Part shown: one piece after another, positions 25,359 to 32,820 of the stretch | How the letters are laid out: each line of letters begins with the position of its first letter | How positions within the stretch are numbered: the stretch's first letter is position 1 | NCBI GenBank assembly: GCA_021202895.1 | Contig: JAJQCE010000015.1 | Span: 1-39,680, forward strand | From: Ruminococcus sp. | GTDB taxonomy: Bacteria; Bacillota; Clostridia; Oscillospirales; Ruminococcaceae | Reading direction: 5' to 3' | Length of the DNA: 39,680 nucleotides | Program-made: the position numbers and the translations under genes | Notes under the pieces: generated by a model | What the model saw: only the letters and a program-made list of their open reading frames with translations | What the model was told of the DNA's origin: nothing | Database searches by the model: none

Positions 25359-26750
25359 TCAAATTTTTGCGATAATCGTTTTATATGTTTTTGCCATCAT
25401 AAAGCAACAGAGGATTAGTGAGAAAACCTCGGCTATTGGGAAAGACCACCATACCATTGTCGGATTTCCCGTTTTTGAGAGCAGGTAGGCGGCGGGGACT
25501 ATGATTACAAGCTGGCGCAGGATTGAAATTATCATTGAGTTGAGCGGCTTGCCGAGCGATTGAAAGACTGACGTAAAGGCTATTCCAACTCCTGCGAAGA
25601 TGAACGAAAGGCTTATGATTCTCAGTGCATGCTCGCCGTATTCGAGCATCTGAGCGTCTGCGTCAAAGAGCGAAAGCATTGCACTGGGGAGAAGCTGCAT
25701 AATTGCAAGACCCAGCAGCATTATCACGGTGGCAAAGAGCGTTGTAACCTTGATAGCCTGAATAACCCTCTTTCGCTTTGCCGCACCGAAGTTGTAGGAA
25801 ATTATCGGCACTGTGCCGTTGTTAAGACCGAACACAGGCATAAAGATGAAGCTCTGAAGCTTGAAATATGCGCCGAGAATGGATTGAAGCGTATCGGTCA
25901 GATCTCCGAAGGAGGAGAGGATTATGTTTAAAATATAAGTCATAATCGAGGTTATCGACTGCATAATTATCGAGGGTATTCCGATTTTATATATGTTTAA
26001 AATGTAAGCCTTTTTCGGACGAAAGCCCTTTAGATTAAGGTTAAGCTCCTTGTTGAATTTGATATTTAAGAAAAATCCGAAGCAGGTGGCGCAGGTCTGC
26101 CCGATTATAGTAGCGACAGCCGCTCCTGTAACCTCAAGCCGCGGAAAAAAGCCAAGTCCGAAAATCAGAATCGGGTCTAAAATCAGGTTTATCAGCGCAC
26201 CGAGCGCCTGAGAGAACATACTCAGCACAGTTTTTCCTGTTGACTGCAAAAGCCGTTCGTTCATAATCTGCATAAAGCTGCCTATGCTGCCGATGGTAAT
26301 TATCGAAAGATACTGAACGCCGTATTCTATAGTCTTTGCAGTGTCGGTTTGCAGTTTAAAGTAGGGTCTTGTAACAAAAATGCCAATAATGACGAAAGCA
26401 AGAAAGCTCATGACGGCAAGAAAAAGTCCGTTTTTAGCAAAATTATTCGCATGAGTAAACTTTTTTTCGCCGAGTGAGCGTGAAATATTTGCGGTAACTC
26501 CGACCGCAGTGCCTACTCCGACCGCTATCATAAGGCTTTGCAGCGGAAACGCAAGAGAAAGCGCAGTAAAGGCGTAGGAATTTACTCTTGCGACAAAGAG
26601 CGAATCGACAATGTTGTAAAGAGCCTGCACCAGCATTGAAACCATCATGGGAAGCGACATTGTAATAACCAGCTTGGGTATCGGCATAACTCCCATTTTG
26701 TTTTCGCTCTGAACAGGCTTTTCTTTTAAAGCTTCAGCTTGCTGTGACAT
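25359..26750 (-). CDS. MATE family efflux transporter
   Basis: 463 residues with GGAGG 9 bp before ATG 26750. Twelve hydrophobic segments and the MATE pattern are visible: LPMMVSMLVQALYNIVDSLFVAR near the first helix, GVGTAVGVTANISRSLGEKK after helix 2, and the internal duplication around GIPSIIMQSITSIMTYILN. MATE proteins export cationic drugs or metabolites in exchange for Na+ or H+. The -10 box TATAAT lies about 60 bp upstream. The substrate cannot be told from sequence. A second MATE protein lies at 31256, similar in size but not a recent duplicate. Confidence 0.9.
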   Translation of the reverse strand: MSQQAEALKEKPVQSENKMGVMPIPKLVITMSLPMMVSMLVQALYNIVDSLFVARVNSYAFTALSLAFPLQSLMIAVGVGTAVGVTANISRSLGEKKFTHANNFAKNGLFLAVMSFLAFVIIGIFVTRPYFKLQTDTAKTIEYGVQYLSIITIGSIGSFMQIMNERLLQSTGKTVLSMFSQALGALINLILDPILIFGLGFFPRLEVTGAAVATIIGQTCATCFGFFLNIKFNKELNLNLKGFRPKKAYILNIYKIGIPSIIMQSITSIMTYILNIILSSFGDLTDTLQSILGAYFKLQSFIFMPVFGLNNGTVPIISYNFGAAKRKRVIQAIKVTTLFATVIMLLGLAIMQLLPSAMLSLFDADAQMLEYGEHALRIISLSFIFAGVGIAFTSVFQSLGKPLNSMIISILRQLVIIVPAAYLLSKTGNPTMVWWSFPIAEVFSLILCCFMMAKTYKTIIAKI

Positions 26751-26887
26751 ATTAAATTTTCCTCCATACTTTCAATTCTTTAAGTTATCATACATCTATA
26801 GATTATAGCAAAGTTCTGTTAATAATGCGTTAAAATATGTATAGGATTAGGTTAATTTTGAGTGGAGAGCTTTTTTGCAAAAAAATC

Positions 26888-26926
26888 CAGACAAACGAAA
26901 AACGTCGGTCTGGATTTTCGCATTTT
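26888..26926. terminator. Hairpin terminator downstream of the 27002 gene
   Basis: AAATCCAGAC ... GTCTGGATTT stem with T-rich flanks, placed after the minus-strand gene that ends at 27002 and before the MATE promoter region. Confidence 0.7.
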
Positions 26927-27001
26927 AAATGTTTTGTCAGCAGTCATTTGATTTTTCCTCCGTAATTTCCTTGTGTTAAATTAGTCCCATAATGCCCAGA
27001 A

Positions 27002-27586
27002 CTATTTGGAAAACAAAGCGAAAGCCTCGTCCTTGCATTTGCTTCTGTAGGTCTCAAGCTTTCTTTCCTCCTTAAAGTACCGTTCCATTTTTTCAGCATA
27101 CTCAGGCAGGTCAGATGGGGAATAGAATTTCCTATATGGCAATTTCTTTTCATTTTTAGTCATAAGCTTTTCGCCGAGAAATCCATATTTAGCTTCAAAA
27201 GCAGTGCAAATCTGGTTTGCCTCTTTTTCAAGCGGATTTTTCCTGCTGCATTTGTCCTTGTCCGCCTCGTGAAAAAGGAAAATCATCTTATCCAGAAGTT
27301 TATCCCATTCGGTATGACATGAATCATTGCAAAGAACTCCTTTTTCATTGACATGATTTTTTCCCAGACAGCTGGGACTTCCTTTGTGCGTATCCTTCAG
27401 CGTTTGCAGCATATCAGGCACTGTCTTTAAAAACCAGCTGTCAATACTCCATACGTCCTTTTCGCAGTATCCGTTATGGATTCTCTGCCAGCAGCAACGA
27501 ACATCTCTGGCAAAAATTTGCGGTATGCCGAAAATGTCTTTATGAAGCTGATAACGGTAGTCCGATTTATCAAATACTCCGTTCAT
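27002..27586 (-). CDS. Hypothetical Cys-rich soluble protein
   Basis: 194 residues, no signal peptide or membrane span. The N-terminal half is Trp- and Cys-rich (RCCWQRIHNGYCEKDVWSID, then SWFLKTVP) and the middle has a CLGKNHVNEKGVLCNDSCH cluster that could bind a metal. The C-terminal half is charged and helical. I do not recognise a family, though the W-x-R-x-x-NGY ... DVWSID pattern looks like a conserved bacterial or phage hypothetical. The ribosome site AAAGGA is about 20 bp upstream of ATG 27586, so the start is not certain. It is a lone gene between the MATE and serC units, divergent from serC. Confidence 0.6.
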   Translation of the reverse strand: MNGVFDKSDYRYQLHKDIFGIPQIFARDVRCCWQRIHNGYCEKDVWSIDSWFLKTVPDMLQTLKDTHKGSPSCLGKNHVNEKGVLCNDSCHTEWDKLLDKMIFLFHEADKDKCSRKNPLEKEANQICTAFEAKYGFLGEKLMTKNEKKLPYRKFYSPSDLPEYAEKMERYFKEERKLETYRSKCKDEAFALFSK

Positions 27587-27637
27587 AGTTTATTTTACAC
27601 ATCCTTTCAGATTCATGGTTTTTTGCGTTAGTATTAT

Positions 27638-27671
27638 GGCAACAATACACAAAGCTTGTGCGTCTGTTGCC
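27638..27671. repeat. Short hairpin related to the serC-leader palindrome
   Basis: GGCAACA-ATACACAAAGCTTGTGCGTC-TGTTGCC. The outer 7 bp pair, and the ACACAAAGCTTG inner part is shared with the ends of the elements at 27923 and 35021, so this may be a deleted or founder form. It lies upstream of the gene at 27002-27586. Confidence 0.5.
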
Positions 27672-27890
27672 TTAACTATTTTGACACATACAAAATCTAA
27701 CTTCAACATTTTTACACAGTGTTTTTGTAAAATTTTCGTGAATCGTAAAATCTGGCGGAAATTTGCGACTTAAAGTATTGATAAATCCGACTGAACGGTA
27801 TATAACTAAGCATTTTTGTAGGCTAGCTTATCGTGCTTTGCTGCAGCTTTTGTTTTTGACAAAAAAATTCAAAAAATTTTTTCACAGCAC

Positions 27891-27919
27891 TTGACTTTGT
27901 GCGCTAAAAGTAATATAAT
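27891..27919 (+). promoter_or_regulatory. Promoter of serC-serA
   Basis: TTGACT at 27891-27896, 17 bp spacer, TATAAT at 27914-27919. The predicted start falls at the edge of the palindromic element, giving a leader of about 245 nt. Confidence 0.85.
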
Positions 27920-27922
27920 AAT

Positions 27923-28090
27923 TATAGGCGACCACCGTACAAAGCTTGCACGGCATCTGCTTGCATATTTTCCGTCATATTTTACAAAAATACTTGTAAA
28001 TACACAAAGTATTCACTCCGTTTTTTGCTTCATCTGACGAAAAATTCGACTGCGCATCTACCGCACAATCCTTGTACGGCGTCGCCTATA
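27923..28090 (+). repeat. Long palindromic hairpin element in the serC leader, copy 1
   Basis: Ends pair as TATAGGCGAC ... GTCGCCTATA, with inner pairs CCGTACAA/TTGTACGG and CAGATGC-type arms. The centre includes ATACTTGTAAATACACAAAGTAT and is shared almost base for base with the reverse complement of 35021-35179. It starts at the predicted transcription start of serC. It has the look of a MITE-like or RNA hairpin element of about 160 bp. Confidence 0.8.
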
Positions 28091-28171
28091 GTATTTTCCT
28101 TTTTGATGAAAGGTGGACACATTGAATTTTCAATCTATGTAATATAATATTTATATATGGAGGTTTTTAAA

Positions 28172-29254
28172 ATGGGCAGAGTTTATAATTTTAGTGCAGG
28201 TCCGGCGGTTCTTCCTGAGGAGGTTCTTAAGGAAGCGGCGGAGGAGATGCTCGACTATCAGGGTACGGGTATGTCGGTTATGGAGATGAGCCACCGCTCA
28301 AAGGCTTTTGACGGAATAATCAAGGACGCTGAAAAGGATATCCGTGAGCTTATGAATATTCCTGACAATTACAAGGTTCTGTTTTTGCAGGGCGGCGCTT
28401 CACAGCAGTTTTCGGCTGTTCCTATGAATTTGATGAAGAACAAAAAGGCGGCTTACATTGTAACTGGTCAGTGGGCGAAAAAGGCGTATCAGGAGGCTCA
28501 GAGATATGGTGAGGCGGTAGCTGTCGCTTCATCGGCGGACAAGACGTTTTCGTATATCCCCGACTGCTCGGATTTGGATATTCCTGAGGACGCCGACTAT
28601 GTTTACATATGCGAGAACAACACAATCTATGGAACAAAGTACAAGACGCTCCCGAACACCAAGGGTCACACTCTTGTGGCGGACGTTTCGTCCTGCTTTC
28701 TTTCAGAGCCGATTGACGTTACAAGGTACGGCGTGATTTACGGTGGCGTTCAGAAAAATATAGGTCCTGCCGGAGTTGTAATTGCAATTATCCGCGAGGA
28801 TCTTATCAGTGATGATGTGCTTGAGGGTACGCCTACCATGCTCAAGTGGAAAACTCAGGCGGACGCAGACAGCCTTTACAACACTCCTCCCTGCTACGGA
28901 ATTTACATCTGCGGCAAGGTGTTCAAGTGGATAAAGAAGATGGGCGGACTTGAAGCAATGAAAGCTCTCAACGAGAAAAAGGCTAAGATTTTGTATGACT
29001 ATCTTGACGAGAGCAAGCTGTTCAAGGGTACGGTAGTGCCGAAGGATCGCTCGCTCATGAACGTACCGTTTGTTACGGGCGACGACGAGCTTGACAAGAA
29101 ATTTGTCGCTGAGGCTAAGGCGGCGGGCTTTGAGAATCTCAAGGGTCACAGAACGGTAGGCGGAATGAGAGCTTCAATTTACAACGCTATGCCTATTGAA
29201 GGCGTTGAAAAGCTGGTTGAATTTATGAAGAAATTCGAGGCTGAGAACGCCTAA
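28172..29254 (+). CDS. serC: Phosphoserine aminotransferase
   Basis: 360 residues from ATG 28172, preceded by GGAGG 8 bp upstream; an ATG at 28157 overlaps that site and is unlikely. It opens with the family signature MGRVYNFSAGPAVLPEEVL, continues with LFLQGGASQQFSAVPMNL, and carries the PLP-binding lysine in GGVQKNIGPAG. The C-terminus has GHRTVGGMRASIYNAMP. Class V aminotransferase, cytoplasmic, converting 3-phosphohydroxypyruvate and glutamate to phosphoserine. serA follows after 22 bp, so the first two steps of serine synthesis are one operon. Full length. Confidence 0.97.
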   Translation: MGRVYNFSAGPAVLPEEVLKEAAEEMLDYQGTGMSVMEMSHRSKAFDGIIKDAEKDIRELMNIPDNYKVLFLQGGASQQFSAVPMNLMKNKKAAYIVTGQWAKKAYQEAQRYGEAVAVASSADKTFSYIPDCSDLDIPEDADYVYICENNTIYGTKYKTLPNTKGHTLVADVSSCFLSEPIDVTRYGVIYGGVQKNIGPAGVVIAIIREDLISDDVLEGTPTMLKWKTQADADSLYNTPPCYGIYICGKVFKWIKKMGGLEAMKALNEKKAKILYDYLDESKLFKGTVVPKDRSLMNVPFVTGDDELDKKFVAEAKAAGFENLKGHRTVGGMRASIYNAMPIEGVEKLVEFMKKFEAENA

Positions 29255-29276
29255 TTTGAAAGGAGAACAGACAAAA

Positions 29277-30422
29277 ATGTTTGAAATAAAGACGATGAAT
29301 AAAATTGCGGCTTGCGGCACGGATATTTTCGACAAGGCAAGCTATGCGGTAAGTGATGATTATGAAAATCCCACGGCGATAATGGTTCGCTCGGCAAAGC
29401 TTCACGATATGGAGTTCGGCAGCGAGCTTGTTGCTATCGCAAGAGCTGGCGCAGGCACAAACAACATTCCTGTTGACAGATGCGCCGAAGAGGGAATTGT
29501 AGTTTTCAACACTCCTGGAGCTAACTCAAATGCGGTAAAGGAGCTTGCGATCTGCGCACTGCTTCTTTCGTCAAGAAAAATCACAGAAGCGGCTGCATGG
29601 GCGGCTTCGCTCAAGGGTACTCCTGATGCACCAAAGACGGTAGAGGGCGGTAAGGCTAAGTATGCAGGTCCTGAAATCATGGGAAAGACGCTGGGAGTTA
29701 TCGGTCTGGGAGCTATCGGCGGAAAGATTGCTAATGCGGCGGTTGCGCTGGGTATGAAGGTTTTAGGCTACGACCCGTTTCTGTCGGTAAATGCGGCGCT
29801 TATGCTTGAGCCGTCCGTAAAGGTTACAACGGACATAAACGACATCTACAAGCTTTCAGACTACATAACCATTCACGTTCCCTACAATGCGGACACAAAG
29901 AACACGATTGATGCCGAGCAGCTTGCGATGATGAAGGACGGCGTTCGTCTTATCAATCTCGCACGTGGCGAGCTGATAAACAGTGAAGCGGTGGTAAAGG
30001 CTATAGGCGAGGGCAAGGTTGCGAAATATGTTACAGACTTTGCGGACGATGTGGTATTAGGGCAGGAGAATGTAATTGTACTTCCTCACCTTGGCGCATC
30101 TACTCCCGAATCTGAGGACAACTGCGCAGTTATGGCTGCTCATGAGCTTATTGACTACATTGAAAACGGCACAATCCGCAACAGTGTAAACTATCCTAAC
30201 GCAGAGCTTGCCAAGACGGGAGATGCGCTTGTATGCGTAATGCACAAAAATGTGCCTGAGCTTATTTCAAAAATCACAGGAGCGTGTGCTGGAGCGAACA
30301 TTGAGAATCTGCTCAACAAGTCAAAGGGCGACTATGCCTACACAATGCTTGATGTAATAGGCAGCGTTGACAAGGCGGCTCTTGAAGCGATTGACGGAGT
30401 TTTCAAGGTAAGAGTACTTTAA
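29277..30422 (+). CDS. serA: D-3-phosphoglycerate dehydrogenase
   Basis: 381 residues from ATG 29277 with AAAGGAG upstream; a TTG 21 bp earlier is open but unlikely. It has the substrate-binding VAIARAGAGTNNIP, the NAD-binding GLGAIGGKIANAAVALGMKV, the LARGELINSEAV catalytic Arg region, the DDVVLGQENVIVLPHLGAST His/Glu region, and a short C-terminal ACT-like domain (about 70 residues) that could sense serine. It oxidises 3-phosphoglycerate, the committed step of serine synthesis. This is the short SerA form common in Firmicutes gut bacteria. Confidence 0.95.
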   Translation: MFEIKTMNKIAACGTDIFDKASYAVSDDYENPTAIMVRSAKLHDMEFGSELVAIARAGAGTNNIPVDRCAEEGIVVFNTPGANSNAVKELAICALLLSSRKITEAAAWAASLKGTPDAPKTVEGGKAKYAGPEIMGKTLGVIGLGAIGGKIANAAVALGMKVLGYDPFLSVNAALMLEPSVKVTTDINDIYKLSDYITIHVPYNADTKNTIDAEQLAMMKDGVRLINLARGELINSEAVVKAIGEGKVAKYVTDFADDVVLGQENVIVLPHLGASTPESEDNCAVMAAHELIDYIENGTIRNSVNYPNAELAKTGDALVCVMHKNVPELISKITGACAGANIENLLNKSKGDYAYTMLDVIGSVDKAALEAIDGVFKVRVL

Positions 30423-30454
30423 AAATCGGTGCGAATTTCACGGAGTTGTTTATT

Positions 30455-30748
30455 ATGGATAATGTTTTGACGTTGTTTTTAGCGATAGCGGTGCCTATGG
30501 CACTGGTTCATCTGCTTTACAGGCTTATTGACCACAAGGGCAGGCTGACGCAGAAGCTAACCGACAGGCTGCCGATTCTAAAGAAGCACAAGTACGCTTT
30601 TCAGATTGGCGGAGCGATGGGATTTGTAATAATTTTCGGAATCATTGCACTGATAGTAAACATGAAGCTGATAATTTACTTCACTGTCTGCGGAGCTGTT
30701 GTAGGCTTAATCAACGGCGTTTCAACAACGATAATGTACAACGAGTAA
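30455..30748 (+). CDS. Small membrane protein, unknown function
   Basis: 97 residues from ATG 30455, with CGGAG 9 bp upstream. Three hydrophobic segments (about residues 4-22, 46-66 and 69-90) are separated by a basic loop (RLIDHKGRLTQKL, LKKHKY). No family recognised. It lies 32 bp after serA and ends at the terminator at 30760, so it is probably the third gene of the serine operon; any link to serine metabolism is only positional. Confidence 0.7.
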   Translation: MDNVLTLFLAIAVPMALVHLLYRLIDHKGRLTQKLTDRLPILKKHKYAFQIGGAMGFVIIFGIIALIVNMKLIIYFTVCGAVVGLINGVSTTIMYNE

Positions 30749-30759
30749 AAAAAATAAAA

Positions 30760-30800
30760 AACAAGGGTCTGTCCTGACTGGGCAGACCCTTGTTTTGTTA
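30760..30800 (+). terminator. Terminator of serC-serA-30455, overlapping a repeat element
   Basis: AACAAGGGTCTGTCC-TGACT-GGGCAGACCCTTGTTTTGTT, a 15 bp stem with one G-U pair. Its right half is also the arm GGGCAGAC of the composite element at 30780-30978, so the element seems to have supplied part of the terminator. Confidence 0.8.
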
Positions 30801-30978
30801 TGGCGTCAACACGCTCTGGTTTTCTGAACTTACAATTACCTGTTTGACTTTCTATTTGATTTGAAGAATTGATGTGGTCTGCCCTATGAGTTTGCCTGCG
30901 GCAAACTCCCCTAGCTTTGTTTGAGTAATTGCGACTTTTGTTCAAGCCTAAACGCCCATATACGAGTGATGGTACAAG
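30780..30978 (-). repeat. Composite hairpin element E1, solitary copy with CRISPR-repeat half
   Basis: Minus strand, in order: CTTGTACCATCACTCGTATATGGG (30978-30955), matching the first 23 nt of the CRISPR repeat with one change and one inserted A; TTTAGG and AAAAGTCGCAATTACTC; hairpin GAGTTTGCC-GCA-GGCAAACTC (30908-30888); then arm GGGCAGAC (30884-30877), a loop of about 90 nt, and arm GTCTGCCC (30787-30780). The same modules recur at 38856, 39029 and 39452 inside the CRISPR region. The frame open across it on the minus strand is not treated as a gene. Confidence 0.75.
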
Positions 30979-31076
30979 TGCCGATTTCGCCTCATCAGCC
31001 GCCGAGAAAAACAGCTCAGACTGAGCCTTCGTAAACTTAGCGCAGTCGTCCTCCAGCGAATCAGCAACGGCAATAT

Positions 31077-31199
31077 GACAACGCACATTATTTCAGTGTC
31101 ATGCGGTAAAGCTTTTTTATAGGCAATGTAATTTTGTTTTAGGCGGTCAAGGTCTATCTTCGCCCATGTTCTTTTATATAGCTTTATACAAATCCTCTT
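31077..31199 (-). pseudogene. Possible alanine racemase N-terminal remnant
   Basis: On the minus strand one frame reads KRTWAKIDLDRLKQNYIAYK and continues KALPHDTEIMCVV, like the start of Alr (TWAEIDLDALxHN ... MAVVKADAYGHG). The frame then closes, and the PLP-lysine segment and the rest of the enzyme are absent; about 100 bp further on lies the repeat element E1. It may be a decayed gene whose 3' part was lost. The match is from memory of the family pattern over about 33 residues, so the confidence is low. Confidence 0.4.
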
Positions 31200-31255
31200 T
31201 TCATAGGGATACTTTTATTATACATCATCAACAGCTTTTAGTCAAAATAAGCAAT

Positions 31256-32635
31256 TCACTTTTTCAGACGCTCTCCTTCGATTTTTGAAATAAGCCGTTT
31301 AAGCACGATAATTGCGGCTATTGCGAGAATAAATTCAGTGATAGGTTGCGCATATCCCAGACCGTACAGAGGATAGCTTTTATTGAGAATAAAAAGCGCA
31401 GGAATTTCCAAAACGATTTTTCTTGCAACAGCAAAGCAAAGGCTCAGTCCGCCCTTGCCGCACGCCTGATACACTCCTACACCTAAAAAATCCATTCCTA
31501 AAAAAGGAATACCTAGACACATTGCTCGCAAAAAAGCGGTTGAATATTCAATCACAGCCTTGTCGTCTATAAAAAGCGATGTAATCTGCCGAGCCGCCAG
31601 ATAGTATACCACTCCCATAAAAGTAAGAAAGCCAATCATTATTTTAGCGGCAAAGGAAATAGTCTTTTTCATTCTGTCTGTATTTTTATTTGAATATGTA
31701 TAGCCTATTAGCGGCATAACGCCCTGAGATATACCCATTCCTATGTTCATCGGAATCATATTGATTTTGCTCGCTATACCGATAGCCGCCACAGGATTTG
31801 TGCCGTAACCAGCGGCAAAGTTATTTAAAACTGTCATTCCCGTGACGTTAAGAAGATTCTGAATTGCGGCGGGAATACCAACGCTGAAAACCTCCTTAAG
31901 CGTTCTCTTTGACGGCTTTGCCTTGCTCAGACTTAGGCTCACATAGGTTGAATTTCTTTTGAAAACTAAAAGCACAAAGAAGTATACGCAGGCAAAGCAG
32001 TTTGAAATAAATGTAGCTAGTCCTGCGCCTGCCGCTCCCATATCAAGACCTTTAGGCAAAATAAAAATCGGGTCGAGAATTATATTTAAAAGGCAGCCGC
32101 TCATCGTGCCTATTCCTGCGTGCATTGATGAACCCTCCGAGCGTACAAAGTTTGCCATTACCACATTTAAAATCGCAGGAACAGCTCCGCAGCTTGTCGT
32201 CCAAAAAAGGTAAGCCTTAGTTGAATCAATCGTATCTGCATCAGCTCCCAAAACGCTCAAAAGCTCAAGCTTAAACACCGTACTCAAAATGGAAAAAATC
32301 AAAGAGCTCACCAGTGCGCAGTAAAAGCCAAACGCACTTGAACGCTGCACCTCCTCATAATCATGTCTTCCCAAAGCCCTGCTCATAGCTGTACCTGCAC
32401 CTACTCCGAATAAATTATTCACAGCGTTAAAAGACAGAAGTACAGGAGCTGAAAGAGTAACCGCCGCATTCTGCACAGGATCGTTAAGGTAACCGACAAA
32501 GTATGTATCTGCAAGGTTATATATTACCATAACAAGACTGCTTATTACAGTTGGAACTGCAAGCCTGAAAACCGCTTTTGAAACAGCGGTTTTTTCAAAA
32601 AGCTCGGTTTTTTGTACATTTTTCTCAACAGCCAT
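31256..32635 (-). CDS. MATE family efflux transporter
   Basis: 459 residues from ATG 32635, with AAAGGAGG 8 bp upstream; an earlier frame start at 32665 has no support. Twelve membrane spans with MATE landmarks: LAVPTVISSLVMVIYNLADTYFVGYL in helix 1, VGAGTAMSRALGRHD after helix 2, GIGMSQGVMPLIGYTYSNKN near the second half. Probable Na+ or H+ coupled exporter of cationic compounds; substrate unknown. It is a single-gene unit. Confidence 0.9.
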   Translation of the reverse strand: MAVEKNVQKTELFEKTAVSKAVFRLAVPTVISSLVMVIYNLADTYFVGYLNDPVQNAAVTLSAPVLLSFNAVNNLFGVGAGTAMSRALGRHDYEEVQRSSAFGFYCALVSSLIFSILSTVFKLELLSVLGADADTIDSTKAYLFWTTSCGAVPAILNVVMANFVRSEGSSMHAGIGTMSGCLLNIILDPIFILPKGLDMGAAGAGLATFISNCFACVYFFVLLVFKRNSTYVSLSLSKAKPSKRTLKEVFSVGIPAAIQNLLNVTGMTVLNNFAAGYGTNPVAAIGIASKINMIPMNIGMGISQGVMPLIGYTYSNKNTDRMKKTISFAAKIMIGFLTFMGVVYYLAARQITSLFIDDKAVIEYSTAFLRAMCLGIPFLGMDFLGVGVYQACGKGGLSLCFAVARKIVLEIPALFILNKSYPLYGLGYAQPITEFILAIAAIIVLKRLISKIEGERLKK

Positions 32636-32760
32636 AGCCTTTCCTCCTTTTAAGATAAATCTCATCCTTTAAGAGTATATCACAATTATTCATCATCTAA
32701 ATAAACATTTTGCGAATTTTATCTTAATGCGAAAGGCTGAACTTTTTTAAGAAAAATTAA

Positions 32761-32790
32761 AAGGGCTTTACGGTTGTAAAAGCCCTCGCT
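32761..32790 (-). terminator. Terminator of the cad operon
   Basis: On the minus strand AGGGCTTTTACAACCGTAAAGCCCTTTT, 30 bp after the ATPase stop; a second hairpin (CTTCATCATTTTAAAGGCGATGAAG) precedes it. Confidence 0.8.
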
Positions 32791-32820
32791 TCATCGCCTT
32801 TAAAATGATGAAGCTTGATT

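Noticed and set aside
26944-27153. Minus-strand 69-codon frame
   Set aside because: It is a shadow inside the end of the 27002-27586 gene in another frame.
27923-28090. T-box or serine-responsive riboswitch in front of serC
   Set aside because: No T-box sequence or specifier/terminator arrangement; the leader is a repeat element also present in an unrelated operon.
30676-31086. Minus-strand frame of 136 codons across the serA-operon terminator and element E1
   Set aside because: It runs antisense through a terminator, a repeat element and the end of the small membrane gene; half of it is the element itself. No family likeness.
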